Positions 1 through 6,047 of a stretch of 9,712 nucleotides of DNA are shown in pieces. Made by a program: the position numbers and the translations under genes. The stretch covers positions 1 through 9,712 of the forward strand of contig JBBRLA010000304.1 of the NCBI GenBank assembly GCA_038231615.1. The letters are read 5' to 3'. The stretch comes from JBBRLA01 sp038231615 (GTDB lineage: Bacteria; Myxococcota_A; Polyangia; Palsa-1104; JAEUJZ01). How positions within the stretch are numbered: the first letter of the stretch is position 1; every line of letters starts with the position of its first letter. The notes beneath the pieces were generated by a model that was not told the DNA's origin, did not search any database, and saw only the letters and a program-made list of their open reading frames with translations.

Positions 1-181
1 ACAGGCCGTTGATCGACAAACCATTGTCCGAGGAGAGGCCGAGTTGCTCCGCGGAGACTTGTGGATGCTCCTCGACCGCACAGCCCAAAAGCAGACTGGC
101 GAACCCGACTCCGGCCAGGGCCGGTCGTCCTGCGGAAAAGCAGCGAAAAGAACCAACTGCGATAGAAATAGATTCAAACAT
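1..181 (-). CDS. Lipoprotein, N-terminal part (cut by window edge)
   Basis: Reading the minus strand from the ATG at 181 gives an open frame to the window edge (60 residues). It begins MFESISIAVG, has a hydrophobic stretch ALAGVGFASLLLGC, and shows a lipobox L-L-G-C with the cysteine at residue 34. This predicts a lipid-anchored, exported protein. The mature part reads AVEEHPQVSAEQLG and then SSDNGLSINGL. Short NGL-type repeats after the lipobox are known to me from myxobacterial lipoproteins, where they continue for many units; only the beginning is visible here. A good ribosome-binding sequence (AGGAGA, about 8 nt before the ATG) supports this start. The function is unknown. The signal peptide is somewhat long (residues 1-33), so the exact start could be internal, but no other start has a comparable ribosome site. 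Confidence 0.7.
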   Translation of the reverse strand, partial: MFESISIAVGSFRCFSAGRPALAGVGFASLLLGCAVEEHPQVSAEQLGLSSDNGLSINGL

Positions 182-189
182 GGGATGTC

Positions 190-195
190 TCTCCT
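190..195 (-). promoter_or_regulatory. Ribosome-binding site of the lipoprotein gene
   Basis: On the minus strand AGGAGA lies about 8 nt before the ATG at 181. It decides the start of the partial lipoprotein gene. No convincing -35/-10 pair was identified upstream in 200-440. Confidence 0.5.
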
Positions 196-443
196 GGTTT
201 GGGGCGAATGACAAATGCTGCCAAAGCAGCCGCCGTGCCAAGCATGACATCCATAAGGACCGCGGACTTCGAGAGACAGGGGCGGTCCCAGATGGCGGCA
301 AGGCGCCGTCTGGCCGGCGCAAATCCCCGGCCGAGGCGACGAAACGCCTTGTGCGGCAAGGGGTTCGGGGCCTAGTTGGCACCCGGCGTATAAATGCCAG
401 CCCTGGCGGATTCACGCCATCGTTCTACCGGCCCCATCGGGCC

Positions 444-626
444 GCCCCCTACGTGCGCCGGCTCATCGACCAGGTCGGGGTACCGGACGTCGACTCCATC
501 GACGGCCTGCCGCCCGCCGTGGCCTTGCAGCAGCAGCGCGGCACGCCGAGCACCCGCTCTTCGGTCGGCAGCGTGACGACGCTGTCGAGCCTGGTGCGCA
601 TCCTCTACTCGCGCGCCGGGACCTAG
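444..626 (+). pseudogene. UvrA-like excinuclease fragment
   Basis: The plus-strand frame ending at the TAG at 624-626 encodes about 60 residues that match the part of UvrA between the Walker A loop and the first signature region: APYVRRLIDQVGVPDVDSID, then GLPPAVALQQQRGTPSTRSS and VGSVTTLSSLVRILYSRAGT. The order 'PDVDSIDGL-PPAVALQQ-RSSVGSVTT-LYSRAG' is diagnostic of the family (E. coli UvrA has the equivalent PDVDHIEGLSPAISI and STVGT blocks). The match fades upstream of about 444 into sequence with no family resemblance, and a stop follows directly after RAGT. Neither the Walker A motif nor any zinc-finger or signature region is present. A full UvrA is about 900 residues or more, so this is an orphan piece of a gene, probably left by rearrangement. 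It is not expected to make a functional repair protein. The same frame is open back to position 9, but that upstream part has no recognisable content. Confidence 0.75.
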
Positions 627-645
627 CCGAGAAGGAGCGAGGGGC

Positions 646-1086
646 TCACCCCCGTTCGAGCACCGACTTCAATCGCGCCAGATCCTTCCGATTGGCCCGA
701 CGCATCATGGCGGCCATGAAAGGGGCGGCGATCTTCGAGAAGCCGCTCGGCTCCCCGCGATTGCGCAGCGTCATGCGCGTCCTGCCCTCGCCCGCGGGCT
801 CCCACGTATAGGTCGTCTCCATCGGAAACGGGCCCTCGGAGGTGCGCATGACCAGCCGCGAGCGGGGTTCGAGTTCGATGATCTCGTAGGTGTACGCAAG
901 TCGCCTGCCGAGAAAATGGGCGACGAACGCTAGCCGCGTACCCACCCCGGCGGGTGGGGGGGTCTTCCATTCGACCGACTTGATATTGACATACCAGTCC
1001 GGGGCCTTCGCCGGGTCTCCAGCGAAGGCCGAGACCTCCCCGGGGGGACGATCGATGACGATCTCGGTCAGCACATCAACGGGCAT
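646..1086 (-). CDS. SRPBCC-fold (polyketide cyclase/START-like) protein
   Basis: This encodes 146 residues beginning MPVDVLTEIVIDRPPGEVSA. The opening 'V...I.I..P...V.AF..DP...P.W' and the later 'VGTRLAFVAHFLGRRLAYTY' and 'MRTSEGPFPMETTYTW' follow the helix-grip pattern of the SRPBCC superfamily (Polyketide_cyc2 type), which binds hydrophobic ligands in a deep cavity. Length is normal for the family. No signal peptide is present, so it should be cytoplasmic. The start at 1086 is chosen because AAGGAGATAAGC precedes it at ideal spacing; the frame is open further upstream to 1155 but without such a site. It is divergent from a LysR-family gene with a 76-bp gap, the usual arrangement for a regulator and its target, so the LysR protein is the likely regulator. 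The actual ligand or substrate cannot be told from the sequence. Confidence 0.85.
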   Translation of the reverse strand: MPVDVLTEIVIDRPPGEVSAFAGDPAKAPDWYVNIKSVEWKTPPPAGVGTRLAFVAHFLGRRLAYTYEIIELEPRSRLVMRTSEGPFPMETTYTWEPAGEGRTRMTLRNRGEPSGFSKIAAPFMAAMMRRANRKDLARLKSVLERG

Positions 1087-1162
1087 GCTTATCTCCTTGC
1101 CTGCCCTTGTAGCGCCGCAACAGGGAGGAGACAATACGACGAATTCGAGACACATTTACTCA
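1087..1162. promoter_or_regulatory. Divergent promoter region of SRPBCC and LysR genes
   Basis: This 76-bp gap separates the two divergent start codons and must hold both promoters and any LysR binding site. It contains the perfect palindrome CGAATTCG at 1140-1147, next to 'ATACGAC', which could be part of an operator. A GGAGG on the plus strand (about 1124-1128) lies roughly 35 nt before the LysR ATG, too far to serve it. No confident -35/-10 pair was found, so the regulatory call rests mainly on gene arrangement. Confidence 0.45.
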
Positions 1163-2068
1163 ATGACTGGGACAATCCGACTGGAAGACATGCGGCTTTT
1201 CGCCAAGGTCGCCGAGCAAAAGAGCATCACCGCCGCGGCGCGGCTCCTGGGCATGCCCAAGCAGACCCTCAGCCGCCGCATCGCGGAGCTGGAGGGCGCG
1301 CTCGGGGTCCCGCTCATGCACCGCACGACCCGCCGCCTGTGCCTGAACGACGCCGGGGCCGCCTACGCCGAGCGCTGCGCCGACATGGTCCGCATCGCCG
1401 AGGAAGCGAACCGCGCGGTCACCGATGCGCACGATGTCCCCCGCGGCACCCTGCGCGTGACCGCCGACCCGGTCTTCGGCGAGGCCTTTTTGGGCGACCT
1501 GATCATCGATTTCGCGCAGCGGTGGCCCGAGGTGCACCTCGACGTCCTGTTGACCCGCCGCCGCGTCGATCTGATCGAGGAAGGCTTCGACGTCGCTTTT
1601 CGCATCGGCCAGGTCGACGATGCGGACCTGTCGGGGGTCCGCCTCGCCCCCGCGCGCGTGCGCTACTGCGCCAGTCCGAGCTACCTTGCCCGTCGGGGCG
1701 TCCCCGCAACCCCGGAGGATCTGAAGGCCCATGAATGCATTTTGGTGATGTCCGACGGCGCACCCATGCGCTGGCCCTTCCGCGGGGAAAAAGGCCTGGC
1801 CCTGGTGCCGGTCACCGGGCGGCTGACGCTCACCAGCTTCAACATGGCGCGCGCCGCGGCGCTGGCCGGGCTCGGGATCGCCATCTTCCCGGAGTTTGCC
1901 TGTGGCGAAGACATTCGCACCTGCCGGCTGGTGCCGGTTCTCGACGACTGGGTCGCGGAGGTCGGCGCGGTCTGGCTGATCCATGCGCGACGCCGGCTTC
2001 TAGCGGCCCGGGTGCGGGCCTTCGTCGACCTTGCCCGGGAGCGGTTCGCGCAGGAACGAGGTCTGTGA
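1163..2068 (+). CDS. LysR-family transcriptional regulator
   Basis: This encodes 301 residues, the normal length for the family. The N-terminal winged helix-turn-helix is clear at about residues 7-65: LEDMRLFAKVAEQKSITAAA, then RLLGMPKQTLSRRIAELEGA and LGVPLMHRTTRRLCLNDAG. The remainder (about residues 90-295) is the two-lobed effector-binding domain, with the typical 'GTLRVTAD' opening, 'VDLIEEGFDVAFRIG' and 'ALAGLGIAIFPEF'. This form resembles the CrgA/DmlR-like subgroup that often controls a divergently encoded gene. The start at 1163 gives a conventional N-terminus (MTGTIRLEDM); the frame is open back to 890, but that part is antisense to the SRPBCC gene. No Shine-Dalgarno lies near the ATG, so translation may be weak or leaderless. 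The inducer is unknown. The likely target is the divergent SRPBCC gene plus its own promoter. Confidence 0.93.
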   Translation: MTGTIRLEDMRLFAKVAEQKSITAAARLLGMPKQTLSRRIAELEGALGVPLMHRTTRRLCLNDAGAAYAERCADMVRIAEEANRAVTDAHDVPRGTLRVTADPVFGEAFLGDLIIDFAQRWPEVHLDVLLTRRRVDLIEEGFDVAFRIGQVDDADLSGVRLAPARVRYCASPSYLARRGVPATPEDLKAHECILVMSDGAPMRWPFRGEKGLALVPVTGRLTLTSFNMARAAALAGLGIAIFPEFACGEDIRTCRLVPVLDDWVAEVGAVWLIHARRRLLAARVRAFVDLARERFAQERGL

Positions 2069-2133
2069 CCCCGATGAAGGGGCGGCAGGTTCGATGAAGT
2101 GTGAGAGCCGGCAGGGGCCTTTTATAGGGGCCG

Positions 2134-2154
2134 GCGGACGTTTGAAACGTCCGC
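2134..2154. terminator. Perfect hairpin between convergent genes, likely bidirectional terminator
   Basis: GCGGACGTTTGAAACGTCCGC is a 21-base inverted repeat: a 7-bp GC-rich stem with a TTTGAAA loop, or 10-bp arms around a single G. It lies between the 3' ends of the LysR gene (2068) and the convergent Rpn-like gene (2183). There is no clear U-tract on either side, so intrinsic termination is plausible but not certain. Upstream, 'GGGGCC TTTTATA GGGGCC' at about 2114-2132 forms a direct repeat around an AT core. An operator role is a less likely alternative. Confidence 0.5.
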
Positions 2155-2182
2155 TAAGGACGGGTCAGAGGATCCGCCCCGA

Positions 2183-3079
2183 TCAGACAGCCGACCAGGT
2201 ACGGGTGCGCTTGAGCTGCTCCTTGAGCGCCCGCAGGCCGTCCAGATCCATCCCTTCCAGCTGCTCCCGATGCCCGGCCGAGACCGGGACCCCCCAGGCT
2301 TCGCACAGGTCCGTGATGGCCTCGCGCAGGCCCTTCTCCAGGCCCTTCTCCAGGCCCTTGTCCACCAGACTCTGTTCATAGCGTTCAAATTCGGCCCAGC
2401 TGGCAGTCATATCTTCTTTCTCCTCATCGCTGTCTTTTGTAGCACGGCTCAAGGTATGCCGCAAAAAGCCTCGCAGCCGCCGCAGCATGCCGGCATCCGG
2501 GTCGGCATCCGGCACGCTGCCCATCTCGCGGAGCGCCTGGCGGCACACCGCCACCGATCCCATCAGCCGCAAAAGCAGCGTCTCCCGACACAGGGGCAGT
2601 TCGGACACCACTACCAGCCCGATGTTCATACCGTGGCCCACATGGCCCTGGCTCACCTCGTAGACCCCGCTGGGGAAGCCGGCTCGCTGCTGGACCTGGT
2701 ATTCGCCCAAAAGCCCCTCAGGCCGCCCCGCCGAGATGATCCACAACCGCGACGGCGACACGATGGGCGTGGGCCCGGGCCCGGCCTTCATCTTCTGCTG
2801 CTGCTGCCGACGCCAGGCGAGCTGTTTGAGTTGGCTGTCCCAGAAATCAGCGAGCGACACAGCGCTGCTGAACACCTCGATCATGCAGTCGCAGTCGAAG
2901 AGCAGCGCCAGAAGGGTCAGATAGGTGGGCAGCGGATCCGCCAGCAGGCGCCGCTTCAGGCTTAGATCGAAGCGCAGGGCATCGGTGGCGGGAATCTCCA
3001 ACTCGCGCTGGACCTCGCCCAGGCGATCCAGGGCCTGCTCGGCGATCAATTTGGCTCGTTCGTCGTGTTCTCGGTGCAT
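2183..3079 (-). CDS. Rpn/PD-(D/E)XK-nuclease-like family protein (putative)
   Basis: This encodes 298 residues beginning MHREHDERAKLIAEQALDRL. Its pattern matches a paralogous family I know from myxobacteria and related bacteria: an N-terminal 'EHDERAK.IAEQAL' block, a middle part with 'RLWIISAGRP', 'GVYEV' and 'IGLVVVSELPL.RETLLLRLM' (residues about 110-175), and an acidic linker (DSDEEKED) leading to a helical tail. The tail has DKGLEKGLEKGLREA (240-254) and then AWGVPVSAGHREQLEGMDLD. The KGLEKGL repeat and short helical end resemble the C-termini of Rpn/DUF4351-type proteins linked to the PD-(D/E)XK nuclease fold. I do not see a complete catalytic D...ExK set, so nuclease activity is unproven. 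It is likely cytoplasmic, as no signal or membrane segment is present. It stands alone, convergent with the LysR gene. No clear ribosome site precedes the ATG at 3079. Confidence 0.7.
   Translation of the reverse strand: MHREHDERAKLIAEQALDRLGEVQRELEIPATDALRFDLSLKRRLLADPLPTYLTLLALLFDCDCMIEVFSSAVSLADFWDSQLKQLAWRRQQQQKMKAGPGPTPIVSPSRLWIISAGRPEGLLGEYQVQQRAGFPSGVYEVSQGHVGHGMNIGLVVVSELPLCRETLLLRLMGSVAVCRQALREMGSVPDADPDAGMLRRLRGFLRHTLSRATKDSDEEKEDMTASWAEFERYEQSLVDKGLEKGLEKGLREAITDLCEAWGVPVSAGHREQLEGMDLDGLRALKEQLKRTRTWSAV
2327..2362 (-). repeat. Three 12-bp tandem repeats inside the Rpn-like gene
   Basis: CAGGCCCTTCTC occurs twice in a row and is followed by CAGGCCCTTGTC. On the coding strand these give the (D/E)KGL repeats near residue 245. 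Such a repeat can gain or lose units of four residues without changing frame, which may vary the length of this linker between strains. Confidence 0.8.
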
Positions 3080-3150
3080 GCGGCACCGTAGCCCGATCGA
3101 TCAGCCCGTCAAGTTTTTCGCCTTTTTGTCGTCCCTAGAGCGACGCGGGC

Positions 3151-4473
3151 TCAGGGCGCGCTGGCCGGGTGACCGTCATGTGCCGGCGTCCCGCGAAGCT
3201 TCTTCTCGAACGAGGCGACGAACCGATCGCGCCCCTGCTCGACCGGGAATGCCCGCGCCACCCGCAGCGCCTTCTCCAGCGTCCTGCGCGCGCCCGCGCC
3301 TTCGCCCCTGGCGATCTGGGTGTCCGCCTTCAAGTCGTAGAGCTGCAGCGAGCGCGGTCCGTACCCCTTCGCCAGCGCCCGATCTACGGCCGCCAGCGCG
3401 TCGTCCTGTCGCCCCGCCGCGTGATAGATGAACGCCAGCCACGCCGGCGGGTTGTAGTCCGCGGGCAGGTCACGCTCTGATTGCATGAGCGCCGCCTCCG
3501 CGCGCAGCGGCTCGCCCATGGCCAGCGCTACGCTCACGCGCCCCGTGTCGAAGGCCGCGCGCTGCTCCGCCCCCGTCGCGCGCCCCGCTTCATGGTCGAG
3601 GAACTCCAGCCAGCGCAGGGCGAGCGCCCGCTTGCCTCCGTTGTCGCCCGCCTGCGCGCGAAGATCGACCAGCGTCTCGAAGAGCGCCGAACGATCGTCG
3701 GCCAGCAGCCCCGGCAGCTTCAGCGCCTCCTCGGCGAGCGGCACGAGCTTCGCCAGCACGCTCGCTCTCTCTTCTCCCTTGAGCTCGGCCGCGCAGCCCA
3801 GGGCGAACGCCGCAGCGTTGGCGAAGGCCGGGCCGCGCGGGATCGTTGGCACCAGCTCCTTCCCCGCCAGCGCGCAGCTGGCCGTGTTGTGCGCCATCTG
3901 CAGCGCCGCCAGAAGCGACACCACCGCCCGCGGCCGCGTGTCCGCAGGCAAGCGAGGCAGCGCCGCGCGATAGACCACGGCCGCCTCCTTCATCTTGCCC
4001 TCCGCGTTCAGTCGATCGGCGCGCGCCAGCTTGCCCTGCGCGTCGCCGCGCACCGCGCGCTCGCCATCATCGAGCAGCTTGACCAGCTGCGTCGCGCTCA
4101 GGCCCCCCGGCCAGCGCAGCACCGCCTGCTCGCGCGCGCCGTCGATCACCAGCAGCGTTGGTCACGCCTCGATCGGGTACCTGGCGAGGAAGGGCGCGTT
4201 CTTCTCCTTCTCGGTGTCGATGCTGAGCCACACGAACCGTCCGGCGTGCTTCTTCAGCGCCGCGTCGGGGAACACGTACGCGCGCAGGAAGCGGCAGGTG
4301 TGGCACCAGGGCGCCCAGGCATCGACCAGGATCGGCAGCCTGCGCGCCCTCGCCTCGGCGACGGCGCGACCATAGTCGTCCTCGATGAAGGGCAGCGCCG
4401 CCCCGGGGGACTCGCCGGCGTCAACGAAAGCGGGCGCGCACAGGAGCGCGAGGCACAACAGGGTCTGCTTCAT
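3151..4473 (-). pseudogene. Secreted thioredoxin-fold/TPR protein with an in-frame stop
   Basis: Two open stretches in the same frame are divided by a single TGA at 4162-4164. The first (4473-4165, 103 residues) has a signal peptide (MKQTLLCLALLCAPAFVDAG) and a thioredoxin domain with the redox motif DAWAPWCHTCRFL (Cys at about 57 and 60). The second continues directly with PTLLVIDGAREQ, the cis-proline strand of thioredoxins, then about 280 residues of alanine-rich helical repeats of TPR type, such as 'NPPAWLAFIYHAAGRQDDAL'. In relatives the residue before the cis-proline is often tryptophan, so TGG to TGA is the simplest explanation. The complete product would be about 440 residues, acting in the periplasm as a thiol-disulfide protein with a TPR scaffold. 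As it stands, translation gives a short protein with CxxC but no cis-Pro. A GTG at 4149 could restart the TPR half, but no ribosome site is visible. Neighbouring genes use TGA as stop, so genome-wide TGA recoding is unlikely. Confidence 0.8.
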
Positions 4474-4695
4474 GTAGGAATGTGTCGGCGCGGTGCTCGC
4501 AGTTTCAACCTATTTGGTGGAGTGAATCTCGCACAGTAGAGCTACACATAAGTTATTTGTGCCCACACGTACCTTCACATGTGTAAAAATGCGTAACCAA
4601 AAATAACAATTCACTTTCAATGAATTCGTTTTTTGGACAATGGATTTGTAGTTGGGCCGGGCTGAACCATTCAACCGACATCCAAGAGCACGACC
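4474..4695. other. AT-rich spacer between divergent genes
   Basis: This 222-bp stretch is visibly richer in A and T than the rest of the window, especially 4540-4660. It separates the divergent thioredoxin/TPR and fascin-like genes and is the natural place for their promoters. It holds an inverted repeat AATTCA-7-TGAATT (4608-4626) and the palindrome CACATGTG at about 4577-4584. I found no convincing -35/-10 pair in either direction. Short open frames here look like chance. Confidence 0.5.
4608..4626. repeat. Inverted repeat AATTCA-N7-TGAATT
   Basis: Six-base arms surround the loop CTTTCAA inside the AT-rich spacer, about 70 bp before the ATG of the fascin-like gene. The form suits a dimeric regulator site, but at this AT content a chance match is possible. 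Confidence 0.3.
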
Positions 4696-5454
4696 ATGTC
4701 TGAAAATGATGCGCTTGTGGGGCGTGCAATCGAGAAGCTGAATGTGGATGAGGCAAGTTTCGAAGAATGGCAACGCGGCGGCGCCTGGTTGATGGCAGTG
4801 GACAACCAGACCGGTACAGCGGTCAGCTGGGCCGCGGCCCATGAAGACTCCGGTGAGACGCCGTTTCGGGCCATTCCACCGGGACTTAGTGTGCGGCATG
4901 TGATCGGTACAACCTTCTCGTTTGCTACTCGCTATTCTGGAGGTGGCCGGAGATTCGTGCTGGCGCTCTCGAATCCGATGCTCGGAGCCAGAAAAATTGA
5001 TATCCAGGATCAGGACACCAATCCCGCAGACGTCTGGAACGGCATGGACAACGGCGATGATACCCCCTCTTCCATCAAGGAGCCAGATCCAAACAGGGCG
5101 CTTCTACATCATCCAGCTTGCTCGGCAACACAGGCGGCCGTGAGATCAATGCGCATAAGGCCGTTGCCGACTGCTGGGAGCGATTCTACCTGATCGAACT
5201 CGGCGGAAAGAAAGTGGCTCTGCGGACTGCCTCCGGACTACCTGTGCGCCGAAGGAGGCGGCGGGCGCGAGCTGATGGCGAACAAGGCAACGCGGGACAC
5301 GTGGGAGACCTTTACCGTTCATGAGTGTGAAAAGTTTGCTTTTCAGGCCCTCAATGGCCAGTACATCTCCGCCGAAGACGGCGGAGGCCGGGGACTCCGC
5401 GCCGATAAGAACGCGATTGGCGATTGGGAGAAGTTCGTCGTGAGCCTCGTGTAA
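4696..5454 (+). pseudogene. Fascin-like (beta-trefoil) protein gene with frameshifts
   Basis: Coding signal starts at the ATG at 4696 (MSENDALVGRAIEKLNVDEA) and runs in one frame to about 5095. It briefly continues in the next frame (GRFYIIQLA), then in a third from about 5118 to 5235 (LGNTGGREINAHKAVADCW, ERFYLIELGGKKVALRTASG). It returns to the first frame from 5239 to the TAA at 5452-5454 (YLCAEGGGGRELMANKATRD, then TWETF, FQALNGQYISAEDGGGRGLR, ADKNAIGDWEKFVV). Three shifts cancel out. The C-terminal half shows the repeated 'K.ALR...G.Y..AE.GGGR.L.A.K....WE.F' pattern of fascin-like beta-trefoil domains, which in bacteria often accompany carbohydrate-binding or toxin-like proteins. The N-terminal 130 residues (AWLMAVDNQTGTAVSW, IPPGLSVRHVIGTTFSF) look like a beta-rich domain that I do not recognise; an aegerolysin-like sandwich is only a guess. 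If the shifts are real, only a 165-residue product would be made. If they are base errors, the gene encodes about 252 residues. Confidence 0.7.
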
Positions 5455-5570
5455 GGCCGGGCAGACCCCGAGCCCCATCACGGCAGTGCCTTTTATCCTT
5501 CATCTACCCACCTCGCCCCCACATCACGCGACTCAGGGAGGATCGGGAAAGTCCGCAGGCTGATCGGGCC

Positions 5571-5595
5571 CAGGGCAGGGCAGGGCAGGGCAGGG
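5571..5595. repeat. Five tandem copies of CAGGG
   Basis: Positions 5571-5595 read CAGGG five times without error, preceded by a near copy (GGGCC). A perfect pentamer run of this type can change length by slippage. It lies in the gene-free stretch. Confidence 0.9.
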
Positions 5596-5644
5596 ATGAC
5601 GTGCCATCAGCGTCCCCTGGCCCTGCGGAGGTTGGGCGCCCGCT

Positions 5645-5661
5645 CGACCTGTACCAGGTCG
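5645..5661. repeat. Inverted repeat CGACCTG-TAC-CAGGTCG
   Basis: Perfect 7-bp arms surround a 3-base centre. It could be a regulator site or a small hairpin; the loop is too tight for a good RNA hairpin unless the stem opens by a pair. No gene start is near. Confidence 0.4.
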
Positions 5662-5815
5662 TCCTCGGGAGGCTCGACTGCGCGTCGATGGCCTTTTCCC
5701 GCCGGGCCCGCAGAAGCGTGGAGAAATGCGCCGCCAGGGCGCTCCCGTTGATTTTGGTGAAGACATCGAGTTGGTCATCCAGGACCAGCCGTCCCACATG
5801 ATCAACGCCGGTCGA
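5650..5815 (-). pseudogene. Unrecognised coding-like remnant
   Basis: On the minus strand one frame reads VDHVGRLVLDDQLDVFTKIN, then GSALAAHFSTLLRARREKAIDAQSS. Codon third positions are mostly G or C, as in the real genes nearby, and the composition looks like protein rather than shadow sequence. The upstream continuation (SFPCAAHDLAVELDKIDRR, ending TGA at about 5803-5805) is in another frame, so a frame break around 5805 is possible. I do not recognise the family. It is listed only as a likely piece of a decayed gene. Confidence 0.3.
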
Positions 5816-6047
5816 TCTTGTCCAGTTCCACCGCTAGGTCATGAGCGGCGCACGGGAACGACACCAGGCTGGTGAGGAGCGGATCTCCATCGACGCTCCA
5901 CCATGAGCCCTAGTGCTCCAGCCATTGCGCAAGCAGTGACGGCGAAATCGAGTACTCGTGCTTCAGCACAGTTGGACCGTAGCAGCGCCGGAGGAGAACG
6001 GCAAGCCAGCGCATCCAGAACTTGATCCGAGTCAACCTCTGGGTCGG

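Larger units (their letters stand above)
5455..6047. other. Stretch of about 590 bp without an intact gene
   Basis: No open frame here resembles a complete gene. It contains a CAGGG tandem repeat, a small perfect inverted repeat, and two minus-strand pieces with coding-like codon use: 5650-5815 and 5910-6025 (for example FWMRWLAVLLRRCYGP followed by VLKHEYSISPSLLAQWLEH and TAG at about 5911-5913). The pieces lie in different frames separated by stops. This looks like eroded coding sequence of unknown origin. Confidence 0.4.

Noticed and set aside
174..359. Minus-strand 61-residue frame upstream of the lipoprotein gene
   Set aside because: Arg-rich shadow-like composition, no ribosome site identified, and it overlaps the better-supported lipoprotein start.
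9..443. Long plus-strand open frame running into the UvrA piece
   Set aside because: The first part is antisense to the lipoprotein start and has no family-like content; only the last 60 codons are recognisable.
1160..1984. Long minus-strand frame opposite the LysR gene
   Set aside because: It mirrors a clear LysR gene; composition (Gly, Asp, Ala, Gln-rich) is typical of antisense frames in GC-rich DNA.
2270..2965. Plus-strand frame opposite the Rpn-like gene
   Set aside because: Shadow of a better-supported minus-strand gene; no recognisable motifs.
4162..4164. Selenocysteine or TGA-as-Trp recoding
   Set aside because: Relatives usually have Trp rather than Cys there, no hairpin of the right kind was seen just downstream, and other genes in the window end in TGA.
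3481..4539. 352-residue plus-strand frame opposite the thioredoxin/TPR gene
   Set aside because: Arg/Gln-rich antisense frame. The minus strand has signal peptide, CxxC and TPR pattern.
5571..5595. CRISPR-like or iteron array
   Set aside because: The repeat unit is only 5 bp with no spacers, and there is no replication gene nearby.
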